Shown here: one piece after another, positions 16,556 to 25,928 of the stretch | Layout of the letters: each line of letters opens with the position of its first letter | Position numbering within the stretch: position 1 is the first letter of the stretch | Assembly (NCBI GenBank): GCA_020723765.1 | Contig: DYIF01000010.1 | Span: forward strand, 1-64,000 | DNA: 64,000 nucleotides | Direction of reading: 5' to 3' | Source: Elusimicrobium minutum | GTDB taxonomy: Bacteria; Elusimicrobiota; Elusimicrobia; Elusimicrobiales; UBA9959 | Position numbers and translations under genes: made by a program | Notes under the pieces: generated by a model | Told to the model about the DNA's origin: nothing | Seen by the model: only the letters and a program-made list of their open reading frames with translations | Databases searched by the model: none

Positions 16556-17008
16556 ATGAAAAAGAGAAAAGGTTTTACATTAGTAGAGATAATAGTATCC
16601 ATACTTATAAGCGCTATGGTTGCAATGTCTTCTTTTTCCATTTTCACTTCCACAATGACCAGCCAAAAAAAAGCGGACAAAAGAGAAATTTCAGCTCTTG
16701 CCATAAGAATGGTTCAGGAGCAGTTAAAGGCCTATGTTACGGCCGATACAGCATGGACTCCCTCTCCAAACGCCAGCTGGAGATTGTGTAATCATTTGGG
16801 AGTTTGCGATACATATGCCGGCTGGGCATTGCAAGCCGGGGCTCATAATATAACAAATTTTTTAAACACCGATCCTTTTTTGACAAAGCTTTGCAACGGA
16901 AATGTAGCAAATTGCAGTTTTACTTATACCGTTACCGATCTGGATTGCGGATTTGGAATCGGTGCAAATGCTTGTAAACAGGTTCAGTTTAGTTTGACTT
17001 ACCCGTAA
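16556..17008 (+). CDS. Minor type IV pilin-like protein
   Basis: The 150-residue protein starts MKKRKG then FTLVEIIVSILISAMVAM, a correct prepilin cleavage motif with Glu at position 5. Its globular part has paired cysteines (RLCNHLGVCD, CNGNVANC, CGFGIGANAC). It starts two bases after the major pilin stop codon. Size and position suggest a minor pilin of the tip or priming complex. It has no specific match I can name. Confidence 0.75.
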   Translation: MKKRKGFTLVEIIVSILISAMVAMSSFSIFTSTMTSQKKADKREISALAIRMVQEQLKAYVTADTAWTPSPNASWRLCNHLGVCDTYAGWALQAGAHNITNFLNTDPFLTKLCNGNVANCSFTYTVTDLDCGFGIGANACKQVQFSLTYP

Positions 17009-17011
17009 TTT

Positions 17012-17665
17012 ATGAAAAAAAATGGATTTACTTTAACAGAACTTCTTATTTCTCTTGTCATATTTTCTTTTATGGCTGTAACTTTATCTACCGTATATGC
17101 TACTGCAAACAGATTTTTTTTCCAGCAATACAGAGAAGATATGTGGAAGAACAGGCTTACTCTTTCCATGAAATTTATAAAGAATAAACTTTCTGCTGCA
17201 ACTGAAATAGAAAGACCGGCTTTGGGGGCGGAAACTAACGACCTCGCGTTTTACACAAATTTTATAAAATCTCCTCCTGGAGATACCACATACCCGGGTA
17301 ATGGCTGCGCCCCGACTACGGCGGTTAGTTCTCAATGGCATTATTTTTGCGTTAACTCTAATATTTTATACTACTATACAGGAACCATAGCCGCTCCGGC
17401 CCAGTGCCCGAACGAAGCGGGAGTCGCCAACTGGATAGGAACGATATCCTGCGGCGTTACCGGCGGAGGTGTTGTGCTTTCTCAAAACATAACCATACCC
17501 GCCAATAGAACCACATATTTCGGGAGAGTCAATACTCCCTCAAATACCGTAAGGGTATCTTTAAGGATGTTATGGCAGGCAACCGGTGGATTTTCCACCA
17601 TAGCTCGAAATATAGACACTTCCGACGAAACTTATGTTACGATAAATAGACCTGCCGCATGGTAA
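17012..17665 (+). CDS. Minor type IV pilin-like protein (PilW/GspJ-like)
   Basis: This is a 217-residue protein with prepilin signal MKKNG then FTLTELLISLVIFSFMAV. The long post-helix region (NRFFFQQYREDMWKNRLTLSMKFIKNKL) and larger size resemble PilW/GspJ-type minor pilins that cap or prime the pilus. The gene begins three bases after the preceding stop. A few cysteines occur in pairs. Exact class assignment is uncertain. Confidence 0.7.
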   Translation: MKKNGFTLTELLISLVIFSFMAVTLSTVYATANRFFFQQYREDMWKNRLTLSMKFIKNKLSAATEIERPALGAETNDLAFYTNFIKSPPGDTTYPGNGCAPTTAVSSQWHYFCVNSNILYYYTGTIAAPAQCPNEAGVANWIGTISCGVTGGGVVLSQNITIPANRTTYFGRVNTPSNTVRVSLRMLWQATGGFSTIARNIDTSDETYVTINRPAAW

Positions 17666-17668
17666 GGG

Positions 17669-17697
17669 TTGAAAATATCTTTTTTCTCTGCTAAAAT
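17669..17697 (+). promoter_or_regulatory. Candidate internal promoter giving a leaderless transcript
   Basis: TTGAAA (17669-17674) and TAAAAT (17692-17697) are separated by exactly 17 bases, and the ATG at 17704 comes six bases after the -10 box, where transcription would start. The gene has no ribosome-binding site, so a leaderless message fits. It lies right after the last minor pilin stop codon. Confidence 0.5.
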
Positions 17698-17703
17698 GTC
17701 AAT

Positions 17704-18009
17704 ATGAAGTTAATTAAAAAAAGAAAAGCTTCTCTTTCCGCGACTCTTTTGTTATGCATAGCCATAATTACTATTTCCACATACGTTATGAAATGGGTTT
17801 TGGATAGACATACTATAACTACTAGATTTCACAGAAGTTCGGTGGCTACTATGAGAACCGAAGGGATATTTTATAACAGAATATCCTGTTGTCAATACGG
17901 TTCCAATTGCCTTTCGTCGGTTGATGGAAAATCGGTGACTATAACTGGACTTAATTGCGGTGCTTCTGCTGCTACATCAGTAACTTTTTCGATTAATGCG
18001 GACAATTAA
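17704..18009 (+). CDS. Small membrane-anchored protein at the end of the pilus locus
   Basis: The 101-residue protein has a basic start (MKLIKKRK), one hydrophobic helix (ATLLLCIAIITISTYVMKWVL) and an external part with the cysteine cluster SCCQYGSNC and a Thr/Ser-rich tail. It lacks the prepilin G-FTLxE motif, so it is not an ordinary pilin. Position and size suggest a PilX/GspK-like accessory component, but this is a guess. It has its own candidate promoter. Its stop codon overlaps by four bases the stop codon of the convergent peptidase gene. Confidence 0.6.
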   Translation: MKLIKKRKASLSATLLLCIAIITISTYVMKWVLDRHTITTRFHRSSVATMRTEGIFYNRISCCQYGSNCLSSVDGKSVTITGLNCGASAATSVTFSINADN

Positions 18010-18827
18010 ATTTTCTTAAATTCTATTCTTTTAAAAGGCTTAAATTCCATAGAATTTTTCTTGTTTTCGTTTATCGTTTCTTTAAGCCAGTAAAACCATT
18101 TTTTTTCAAAATCGTCGTAATCTAAAATTCTATAATTATCCCAGAAAGATTTTTGTACTTCTTTTCCGTTTAATATATCTTCGCAGAATTTGTAAAAAAT
18201 AAGTTTTTTTGATTCGAACATATACCTTACTATCCCGTAAGATTGAAGATACCAATTAGCTATGTCGTTGTCGTTTTTAATGGAATTTAAATCGGTTTTA
18301 AAAAAAGAGTCGAATTTCATATATACGCTTTTCGGACTATACCTTAAAGCTCTGGACCACAAAGGATCCGTTTGATAAGAGATATCCTCCATATAAACCG
18401 CTATTCCTTCGTTCAACCATAAAGGAGGGTGTTTTAGTTTGGTATTAAAATAGCTTTCGAAATAAAGATGAGTAAGCTCATGGGTTATGGTCGGAATAAA
18501 AGATTCTTTTTTTTCAGAATCGTATACCACTATCGTTTTTTTATCCACAAACGCAAGTCCCTTCGACCATTTTGGGGGGGAAAAACTTCCCTTTATATAA
18601 TTTTCATAGGAAGAATAAATATATATGTTTGTTTTTTCGTTTTTCATCCACGGAGCGAAAAAAGAAAGATTTAAATTCATTAAATTGTATATCCTTTCAA
18701 GCTCTATGGTTAGGTTGGTGATTTGCCATTTTCCTTCCGAAAATATGTTAAAATGAGCAGTTTCTGTTCTGTTCCACTGTTCTTGAGAGTTAAGATAAAA
18801 TGCTATTATTAATAAGAGCTTTATCAT
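18006..18827 (-). CDS. Secreted HExxH metallopeptidase, peptidase-MA-like
   Basis: The protein has 273 residues with a short N-terminal signal-like helix (IKLLLIIAFYLNSQ). The zinc site is clear: HELTH at 116-120 and WLNEG with Glu at 140 as the third ligand, the gluzincin arrangement of the peptidase MA-like family. The likely location is the periplasm or cell surface. The substrate is unknown; because the gene sits tail to tail with the pilus locus, processing of a surface protein is possible but unsupported. Its start overlaps the uvrA stop by four bases, so it is probably co-transcribed with nadB and uvrA. Confidence 0.75.
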   Translation of the reverse strand: MIKLLLIIAFYLNSQEQWNRTETAHFNIFSEGKWQITNLTIELERIYNLMNLNLSFFAPWMKNEKTNIYIYSSYENYIKGSFSPPKWSKGLAFVDKKTIVVYDSEKKESFIPTITHELTHLYFESYFNTKLKHPPLWLNEGIAVYMEDISYQTDPLWSRALRYSPKSVYMKFDSFFKTDLNSIKNDNDIANWYLQSYGIVRYMFESKKLIFYKFCEDILNGKEVQKSFWDNYRILDYDDFEKKWFYWLKETINENKKNSMEFKPFKRIEFKKI

Positions 18828-21595
18828 TTTAGATATTTTGCGGTGATAGATTTTCCCGAAAGATGTATTTTGTCCGCTTCTCCTTGATAAATTAGATACC
18901 CTCCGTTAGGTCCTCCGTAAGGGCCTAACTCGATTATCCAGTCAGCAAAAGATATAACGTCGGTATTATGTTCTATTATTATCGCCGTGTTTCCTTTTTC
19001 GACCAGTCTGTCAACTACGTTTAAAAGTTTTTCGACATCCGCAAAATGAAGTCCGGTTGTGGGTTCGTCCAGAATATATATATTTTTGCCTTCGTTCCTT
19101 TTGGATAGCTCATAGGCTATCTTGATTCTCTGTGTTTCTCCTCCGGAAAGCGTAGTCGAGCTTTGTCCTATTTTAATGTAACCGAGTCCCACATCGCTTA
19201 ATAGTTTTAATTTATTATAAATATGCGGTATGTCTTTAAAAAAACCTAAAGCTTCTTCCACGCTCATCTCAAGCACTTCGTAAATGTTTTTATCTTTATA
19301 TTTGACTTCCAGCGTATCTTTATTAAATCTTTTACCGTTACATTCTTCGCATTTTATATGAACATCGGGTAAAAATTGCATTTGTATGTCTATATGACCT
19401 TCTCCTTTGCAATTTTCGCATCTTCCGCCCGTAAGATTAAAAGAAAATCTGGAAGGGGAATATCCTTTTCTTTTAGCCAGAGGAGTAATAGAAAACAAAT
19501 ATCTTATTTCGTCGAAAAAACCTATGTATGTTGCGGGGTTTGATCTGGAGGTTTTGCCTATCGGAGATTGATCCACCAGTATTATTCTGGAGATTTCTTT
19601 ATCTAAATTTATTTTTTTAAAAGAGCCCGGTTCTTCTTTGAAAAAAGGATTTATTTTTTTCATGAGTCCTTTATAAATTATTTCATATAGAAGAGTAGAT
19701 TTCCCGGATCCCGATACACCGCATATTACCGTTACAAGACCCAGGGGTATTTTTACGTCTATGTTTTTTAGATTAAACTGCGCCGCTCCTTTGATTTCTA
19801 TAAACCCGTTTTTCGGCTTTCTTTTTTCGGTTTTTTTTACTACGGTTAATTTTTTGGATAAATATTTTCCGGTTAGAGAGTTTTGATCTTTTAACATGTC
19901 TTCCAATTTTCCGCAAAAAACCATCTCTCCTCCGTATATGCCAGCTCCGGGTCCTAATTCTATAAGCCAATCGGCATTTTTTATCATTTTTTCGTCGTGT
20001 TCCACTATTACCAGAGTGTTATCCAGATCTCTTAAAGATTTAAGGGTTTCAATCAGTCTTTGGTTATCTAATGGATGAAGTCCTATGGTAGGCTCGTCCA
20101 GAACATAAAGCACTCCGCTTAACCGCGAGCCTAACTGAGTGGCAAGCGATATCCTCTGGGCTTCTCCTCCAGATAATGTTTGAGAGTATCTGGATAATGT
20201 AAGATATCCAAGCCCAACATTTAATAAAAAAGTTGATCTCGATTTTATTTCTTTTAATATAAGTTTTGATATCTCTAGTTCCGTTTCTGAAAGATTTAAA
20301 TTATTTATAAAATTTAGAAAATTTTCTATTGTCATATCTGAAACTTCGGCTATGTTTTTTTCGTTAATTAAAACAGATATAGCCTCTTCCTTTAGTCTTC
20401 TTCCTTTACATTGCGGACATTTTATTTCTTTCATAAATCTTGAATATATTTCAGATTTAACAAATTCCGATTCGCTTTCCCGATATCTTCTTTTAATATT
20501 GTTTATTACTCCTTCAAATTCTCCGTCTCCGTATAAAATTATATTTTTTTCTTTTTCATTTAAGTCTTTGAATTTCTTTTTAGTGTTTATATCATATTTT
20601 TCAGATATTTTTTGTATTATATCGTAATAATAATTTCTCCAAGATGTTTTCCATCTGTTTGTCCTTGTAGTTACCGGGTTTTCCCAGCATAAAAGCGCCC
20701 CTTCCTCTATGGATTTGGAAAAATCTACAGCTAAATTTTCATCCACCTCTGTTATAAAACCTATTCCTTCGCATTTTGGGCAAGCTCCATAAGGAGAATT
20801 AAAAGAAAATAGTCTTGGTTCTATTTCGGCTATAGATATTGAACAATAAGGACAGGAGTTTTTTTGACTGTATATATTTGATTTGGTTTTGGATTTTATT
20901 TCCAGAAGATGATTTTCGTTTAAAGCCAGATCTATATCTTCCCTCAATCTTTCATATTCTTCATCAATAATCGTGAATTTATCCAGTATTAAGGATATCT
21001 CGTGTTTTTTATATCTTTCAAGTTTTGGAATCTCCGAGTAAGAGTATTCTTTTTTGTCTATTTCAAAATTTACAAACCCTTTTTTTTTGTATCTTTCAAA
21101 TAATTCCTCGTAAGTTCCTATCCTTCCGGTTATAAGTGGTATTTTTATAATTATTTTTTCTGAGTAAAACCTTTTTTTTATATCTTCGAATATTGCGTCT
21201 TTAGACCAGCTTTTAACGAGTCTTTTACATTTTGGACAGTGAGGTTTTCCTATCCTTGCAAACAATAGTCTCAAATAATCGTATATCTCGGTGACAGTTC
21301 CGACAGTTGACCTTGGATTTTTTGATGGCGAGTGTTGTTCGATGGCTATTGAAGGGGAAAGTCCGTCTATAAGATCCACATCAGGTTTGTCCATCATTTC
21401 CAAAAATTGTCTTGCATATGCGCTTAAGCTTTCCACATATCTTCTTTGACCCTCGGCGTATATAGTATCGAAAGCTAAAGAAGATTTTCCACTCCCGCTG
21501 AGTCCGGTTATTACGGTTATTTTATTTTTCGGTATTTCTAAATTTATGTTTTTTAGATTATGGGTTCTTGCGTCCTTTATCGTTATTTTATTCAT
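18824..21595 (-). CDS. uvrA: Excinuclease ABC subunit A
   Basis: The 923-residue protein is a full-length UvrA, the damage-recognition ATPase of nucleotide excision repair that works with UvrB and UvrC. It has two ABC modules: Walker A GLSGSGKSSLAFDT near residue 30 and GVSGSGKSTLLYE near 640, ABC signatures TLSGGEAQRI and TLSGGETQRI, and zinc-finger cysteine pairs (CPKCKR, CPYC, CENCKGEG, CEECNG). Start and stop overlap with neighbours by four bases each. Nothing unusual is seen. Confidence 0.97.
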   Translation of the reverse strand: MNKITIKDARTHNLKNINLEIPKNKITVITGLSGSGKSSLAFDTIYAEGQRRYVESLSAYARQFLEMMDKPDVDLIDGLSPSIAIEQHSPSKNPRSTVGTVTEIYDYLRLLFARIGKPHCPKCKRLVKSWSKDAIFEDIKKRFYSEKIIIKIPLITGRIGTYEELFERYKKKGFVNFEIDKKEYSYSEIPKLERYKKHEISLILDKFTIIDEEYERLREDIDLALNENHLLEIKSKTKSNIYSQKNSCPYCSISIAEIEPRLFSFNSPYGACPKCEGIGFITEVDENLAVDFSKSIEEGALLCWENPVTTRTNRWKTSWRNYYYDIIQKISEKYDINTKKKFKDLNEKEKNIILYGDGEFEGVINNIKRRYRESESEFVKSEIYSRFMKEIKCPQCKGRRLKEEAISVLINEKNIAEVSDMTIENFLNFINNLNLSETELEISKLILKEIKSRSTFLLNVGLGYLTLSRYSQTLSGGEAQRISLATQLGSRLSGVLYVLDEPTIGLHPLDNQRLIETLKSLRDLDNTLVIVEHDEKMIKNADWLIELGPGAGIYGGEMVFCGKLEDMLKDQNSLTGKYLSKKLTVVKKTEKRKPKNGFIEIKGAAQFNLKNIDVKIPLGLVTVICGVSGSGKSTLLYEIIYKGLMKKINPFFKEEPGSFKKINLDKEISRIILVDQSPIGKTSRSNPATYIGFFDEIRYLFSITPLAKRKGYSPSRFSFNLTGGRCENCKGEGHIDIQMQFLPDVHIKCEECNGKRFNKDTLEVKYKDKNIYEVLEMSVEEALGFFKDIPHIYNKLKLLSDVGLGYIKIGQSSTTLSGGETQRIKIAYELSKRNEGKNIYILDEPTTGLHFADVEKLLNVVDRLVEKGNTAIIIEHNTDVISFADWIIELGPYGGPNGGYLIYQGEADKIHLSGKSITAKYLK

Positions 21596-23226
21596 AAATT
21601 GGCTTTTCTTTTAACGGCATTTTCTAAATATCTGTTAAATACGGATTCATAAATCTCATTTGATTTTTTAGGAAAGTCTTCATTATAATAAGATCCTCTG
21701 GATTCTTGCCTTAAAAGAGAGCTTTCTATTATGGCTTTGGAAACAAACGCTATATTCCTAAGTTCTATGAAATTTTTATTTGGCTTGTATTTGTTATAGT
21801 AGTAGTTTATTTCTTCAAATATCAAATTTATTTTTTTCTTAGCCTTAATAAGCCTTTGTGTACTTCTTATGATTCCGGCGTAGTTTGTCGTAAGCGTTCT
21901 TATTTCATCCCAGTTTTGAGATATTATAACGTCTTCTTCCGATTTTTGCGTTTTAAGATAATTCCACAATATATGTTTCCCTTTTTGCGTATTTGGAATT
22001 TCTATTCTGTCGTTTTTTATTGATAAATATGCTTGATATGCAAAAACCGATGCTTCTAAAAGAGAATTGGATGCTAATCTGTTGGCTCCGTGCAAGCCTG
22101 TATATGAGACCTCTCCAACGGCGTATAAATTTTTAATGCTTGTTTTTGAGTTTTCATCAACCTCTATTCCTCCGCAGAAAAAATGAGCAGCCGGAACTAC
22201 CGGGATAGGTTCTTTTGTTATATCTATTGAATATTTTAAACATGTTTTGTATATATATGGAAATCTTTTTTTAACAAAATCTGGTGATTTAAAAGAAATA
22301 TCCAGATATACGAAATCATCTCCGTTTTTTTTGAGTTCGTTTGCTATGGCTTGAGATACGATGTCCCTTGGCGCAAGTTCTTTCATTGCTGAATAATAAG
22401 ACATAAATCTTTTGCCTTTTATCGTTTTTAATATGGCTCCCTCACCCCTTAAAGCCTCGGAAATTAAAAAGTTTTGAGCTTTGTGGTGATATAAACATGT
22501 AGGATGGAATTGAACAAATTCCATATTTACAAGATTCAAACCGCTTTTATATCCTATCGCGAATCCGTCTCCAGTAGCCGTATGAGGATTTGATGTATAA
22601 AGATATGTTTTTCCAGCTCCTCCGGTGGCTATTATTATTTTAGAAGCTAAAAAAGAATTTATTATATTTGTTTTTGAGTTTAATATATAAGCTCCCAGAG
22701 CTTTGTTTTTTTCCGGTTTTGTTTTTTGAGGATGAAACTCTAATATTAAATCTATAATTTGATGATTTTCAAATACTCTTATGTTTTTGTTTTTTCTGAC
22801 TCTTTTTATCAAAGAGTCTATTATTTCTTTTCCGGTATAATCGTATCTATGAAGAATTCTTCTAAAAGAATGCCCTCCTTCAAGCCCAAGCTCGAATTTA
22901 TTTCCTGATTTATCGAATCTTACACCTAAATTTACTAATTCCTGAATTATTAATGGCGCTTTTTTCACAGTCATTTCCACTATTTTTTTCTTGGATAATC
23001 CGCCACCGGTTTTTAAAGTGTCTTTTATATGATTTTGGAAATCATCTCTTTCATCCAGTACCGCGGCTATGCCTCCCTGGGCGTAAACCGAGTTGGATAT
23101 ATCTATTTTTTCTTTCGTTATAAGATTAACTTTTCCAATCTCGCTAAGTTTTATTGCGCAAAAAAGTCCTGCTATTCCGCTTCCTATCACCAGAAATTCG
23201 CTTTTATATATTTTTTTATCTTCCAT
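21592..23226 (-). CDS. nadB: L-aspartate oxidase
   Basis: This 544-residue flavoprotein oxidises L-aspartate to iminoaspartate, the first step of de novo NAD synthesis with NadA. The FAD dinucleotide-binding motif VIGSGIAGLFCAIKL is at residues 13-27. Family marks include YAQGGIAAV, the EGGHSFRRILH stretch, ELAPRDIVSQAI with the active-site arginine, and the flavin-binding GLHGANRLASNSLLEA. A C-terminal succinate-dehydrogenase-like helical domain is present. nadA and nadC are not adjacent. Co-directional overlap with uvrA suggests one transcript. Confidence 0.93.
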   Translation of the reverse strand: MEDKKIYKSEFLVIGSGIAGLFCAIKLSEIGKVNLITKEKIDISNSVYAQGGIAAVLDERDDFQNHIKDTLKTGGGLSKKKIVEMTVKKAPLIIQELVNLGVRFDKSGNKFELGLEGGHSFRRILHRYDYTGKEIIDSLIKRVRKNKNIRVFENHQIIDLILEFHPQKTKPEKNKALGAYILNSKTNIINSFLASKIIIATGGAGKTYLYTSNPHTATGDGFAIGYKSGLNLVNMEFVQFHPTCLYHHKAQNFLISEALRGEGAILKTIKGKRFMSYYSAMKELAPRDIVSQAIANELKKNGDDFVYLDISFKSPDFVKKRFPYIYKTCLKYSIDITKEPIPVVPAAHFFCGGIEVDENSKTSIKNLYAVGEVSYTGLHGANRLASNSLLEASVFAYQAYLSIKNDRIEIPNTQKGKHILWNYLKTQKSEEDVIISQNWDEIRTLTTNYAGIIRSTQRLIKAKKKINLIFEEINYYYNKYKPNKNFIELRNIAFVSKAIIESSLLRQESRGSYYNEDFPKKSNEIYESVFNRYLENAVKRKANL

Positions 23227-23304
23227 TTATTTATAAAATATATGTATATCCCTTTTTGGGATTATAAATATATTTTAACATTTATTGGTTGGTTTAACAG
23301 AGGA

Positions 23305-24339
23305 ATGAAAAAAAATTTAAAATTTTTGCCTTTAATAATTGCGGCTTTAATACTTTATTTCCTTATATATCCCAATTATGAAAACATAATTAGAGTATAT
23401 CACGAATCTAAGAGAACTTACCTTTTGGTTTCTATGCTTGCGGCGCTTGGAAGCTATTTTTTTATGAGCCTCTCGCTTTATGAGATGCTTAAAATAATGG
23501 GACATAAGATACCTTTTTTACAAACTTTTTCCATTACCATGATATCTACAGCGGTTAACTATTTTTTTTCGAGCGCTGGCGCAAGCGGTTTTGCCATAAG
23601 AACCCATCTTTTAAACAAAAGAAAAGTTCCGGTAAGTATATGCATAACCACATCTGTAGTTCTTACTGCTTTTATTTATCTTATACTCGGTTTCATAGTA
23701 TTCCAAAGTTTTATTCTTCATATGATATCGATAAAGAAAATAAATTTGCAGGTGCTGGAAGGTTTTATAGGAACGCTTTTTATTTTCTTAATTCCTTTTC
23801 TGTTGACTTTGGTAATGTATAATCATAGATTTAGAAACAGATGGGCGATAAGGATATATTACTTTATAAATTCGACGATATATCAGATAACAAAATATCA
23901 AATACCTAAAGAAGATTTTAGGGAGTTTAAAAACCAGCTTAATCACGGAGTTTCCATTTTGCATAGCAAAAGATATGAGCTTCATAAAGTTCTGTTTTAC
24001 GTTTTGCTGGATTGGGTTTTAAATATTATGGTTTTATATTTTGCTTTTCTTTCTTTGGATATTAAACTATCGCTGGTTAAAATAATAATAGGATTTTCTT
24101 TCGGAATGATAATGACCGTTATTCCGATTCTTCCATCCGGACTTGGGGCCATGGAGTTCGTGATAGCTAATTTTTATTCGAATTACGGAGTTCCGATAGA
24201 ATCCGCGATATTCGCAAGTCTTGTGTTTAGGGTTTGTTATTATATAATTCCGTCTCTGGTAAGTTTTATTATGTTTTACGGAATAAAAATAGCTGAACCT
24301 GAGATTAAATACGACGGAAATAAAAAGGAGGATATATGA
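23305..24339 (+). CDS. Lysylphosphatidylglycerol synthase/flippase-like membrane protein (UPF0104)
   Basis: From ATG 23305 the product has 344 residues with about eight membrane segments and the family signature toward the C terminus (IPILPSGLGAMEFVIANFYSNYGVP). Members of this family are flippase domains of MprF-type proteins or stand-alone lipid transporters/glycosyltransferase partners; here no synthase domain is attached. An open frame extends upstream to 23029, but that part is antisense to nadB. An AGAGGA directly abuts the chosen ATG; another in-frame ATG at 23242 is possible. It overlaps the next gene by four bases. Confidence 0.75.
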   Translation: MKKNLKFLPLIIAALILYFLIYPNYENIIRVYHESKRTYLLVSMLAALGSYFFMSLSLYEMLKIMGHKIPFLQTFSITMISTAVNYFFSSAGASGFAIRTHLLNKRKVPVSICITTSVVLTAFIYLILGFIVFQSFILHMISIKKINLQVLEGFIGTLFIFLIPFLLTLVMYNHRFRNRWAIRIYYFINSTIYQITKYQIPKEDFREFKNQLNHGVSILHSKRYELHKVLFYVLLDWVLNIMVLYFAFLSLDIKLSLVKIIIGFSFGMIMTVIPILPSGLGAMEFVIANFYSNYGVPIESAIFASLVFRVCYYIIPSLVSFIMFYGIKIAEPEIKYDGNKKEDI

Positions 24340-24833
24340 TCGAAAAATTCATGGGTTTTTCCCCAAGGATATCGGATTCGGCTTTTATTCATAAAACCGC
24401 GGTCATAATAGGGAACGTCGAGATAGAAGATATGGTTTCCATATGGCCTGGAGCGGTATTAAGAGGGGATGTAGAGAAGATAAAGATAGGTAAAAAGAGC
24501 AATATTCAGGATCTCTGCGTTTTTCATCCAAATAGAAATAAGCCCGTTATACTTGGGGAAAATGTTACCGTTGGGCATTCCGCCGTAGTTCACGGTTCGG
24601 TGGTGGGAAACAATACTTTGATCGCAATGAACGCTACTGTTATAGACAGCCAGATAGGCGAAAACTGTCTTATAGGAGCTGGTTGTGTAATAACTCCAAA
24701 CTCGATAATACCGCCAGGGTCTTTGGTTTTAGGAGTTCCTTTTAAAATAATAAGACAACTTACCGATAAAGAAATAAAAGCTCTTTCCGATTCGGCTGAA
24801 GATTATTTTAAGCTTATGTCTCTCTATAAATAG
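24336..24833 (+). CDS. Gamma-carbonic-anhydrase-like hexapeptide-repeat protein
   Basis: The 165-residue left-handed beta-helix protein is of the gamma-carbonic anhydrase/PaaY/YrdA group. The hexapeptide repeats run from about 15 to 135, and the three zinc-ligand histidines of the family are present in VFHP, VGHS and VVHG. It starts within the stop of the preceding gene (ATGA), behind a strong AAAAGGAGG. Such proteins are often annotated as transferases; the retained histidines make a metal-binding role likely, although catalytic CO2 hydration is not proven by sequence. Confidence 0.85.
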   Translation: MIEKFMGFSPRISDSAFIHKTAVIIGNVEIEDMVSIWPGAVLRGDVEKIKIGKKSNIQDLCVFHPNRNKPVILGENVTVGHSAVVHGSVVGNNTLIAMNATVIDSQIGENCLIGAGCVITPNSIIPPGSLVLGVPFKIIRQLTDKEIKALSDSAEDYFKLMSLYK

Positions 24834-24835
24834 TT

Positions 24836-25201
24836 ATGAAAAAAATATTGATAATAGAGGATAATAAACAGGGATTAGAGGTTCTAAAAGAAGTTTTGGA
24901 ACATGAGGGATATTCAGTAATTTGGGCAAACGACGGTATAAACGGGCTTAGATTTGCTAAAAAGGAATTTCCGGATTTGATACTTTTAGATCTCTTGCTA
25001 CCTAAGTTTAGTGGTTTCGATATATGTTTGAAGTTGGCCGAAGATGATAAAACCAGAAAAATACCGATAATAATAATATCTACTCTTGGAGAGGAAAAGT
25101 CCACTTACGAAAAACTAAGAAAATTTGAAATTATAAAATTTATGAAAAAACCTTATAACATAGATGACCTTTTAGCCGAGATTAAAAAAACATTAAGCTG
25201 A
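24836..25201 (+). CDS. Single-domain response regulator (CheY-like receiver)
   Basis: The 121 residues make one receiver domain with no output domain. Phosphoacceptor Asp52 lies in LLDLLLPKFSG, with acidic Asp9 (IEDN), Ser82 (IISTLG) and Lys105 (KKPYN) in the expected active-site positions. No histidine kinase is nearby, so its partner is encoded elsewhere. It could signal to the pilus machine or pass phosphate in a relay; the context (between an enzyme and a DNA glycosylase) gives no clue. Confidence 0.88.
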   Translation: MKKILIIEDNKQGLEVLKEVLEHEGYSVIWANDGINGLRFAKKEFPDLILLDLLLPKFSGFDICLKLAEDDKTRKIPIIIISTLGEEKSTYEKLRKFEIIKFMKKPYNIDDLLAEIKKTLS

Positions 25202-25208
25202 ATTTAAA

Positions 25209-25928
25209 ATGTATCAAAAAAAAGATATAATTTTACTAATTTTTAGAATCCTTTTTAAGCATTACTCTCATCAGGGTTGGTGGCCGATCTTTGATTTGGA
25301 TAAGAATATTTCCATATATAGAAAAGGAAAATACTTGCCTGAAAAAAAAGAAATATTTGAAATATCCGTCGGAGCGATACTGACTCAAAATACTTCATGG
25401 AAAAATGCGGAGAAGGCCTTAGGAAAATTGAAAAAAAACGGGTATCTAACCCCTTTAAAAATAATTAACTCAGAGAATGAAAATCTTTATGAAATGATAA
25501 GGTCCAGCGGTTATTTCAGACAAAAAACAGAAAAATTAAAAACATTTTCTTTGTGGTTTTTAAATAACCAAAAAGATATATTCAAAAAAGATCCTATCTA
25601 TTTAAGAAATGATCTGCTTAGACTAAAAGGAGTGGGAAAAGAAACGGCTGATTCCATAGTTTTATATGCTCTTGGTGGGAAAATATTCGTAATAGATTCA
25701 TACACCAGAAGAATATACTCAAGAATTACTGGCGATTGTAAAAAATATGAATACGATGATTTGAGAAAAATATTCGAAAACAATTTGCCTTCAGATTTAA
25801 GGATATATAACGAATTTCACGCGCTTATCGTAAAATTGGCTAAAGAAATCTGTCAAAAAAGAAATCCTTTATGCGGGGAATGTCCTTTAAAAAAAATTTG
25901 TCGGTTTAAAAGGAGAAAAGATGAATAA
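25209..25928 (+). CDS. HhH-GPD DNA glycosylase, MagIII-like (endonuclease III superfamily)
   Basis: This 239-residue base-excision repair glycosylase has a helix-hairpin-helix (LKGVGKETADSIVLYA), the GPD aspartate in FVIDSYTRRI, and a C-terminal [4Fe-4S] site CQKRNPLCGECPLKKIC with C-x6-C-x2-C-x5-C spacing. In endonuclease III the hairpin reads GVGRKTA with the catalytic lysine; here the aligned residue is glutamate (GVGKETA), as in MagIII-type 3-methyladenine glycosylases. A monofunctional alkyl-base glycosylase is therefore more likely than an AP lyase. Its C terminus overlaps the next gene by eight bases. Confidence 0.82.
   Translation: MYQKKDIILLIFRILFKHYSHQGWWPIFDLDKNISIYRKGKYLPEKKEIFEISVGAILTQNTSWKNAEKALGKLKKNGYLTPLKIINSENENLYEMIRSSGYFRQKTEKLKTFSLWFLNNQKDIFKKDPIYLRNDLLRLKGVGKETADSIVLYALGGKIFVIDSYTRRIYSRITGDCKKYEYDDLRKIFENNLPSDLRIYNEFHALIVKLAKEICQKRNPLCGECPLKKICRFKRRKDE

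Noticed and set aside
23029-23304. N-terminal extension of the flippase-like protein
   Set aside because: It is antisense to the nadB start region and reads as unstructured aromatic-rich sequence; family homologues begin near 23305.
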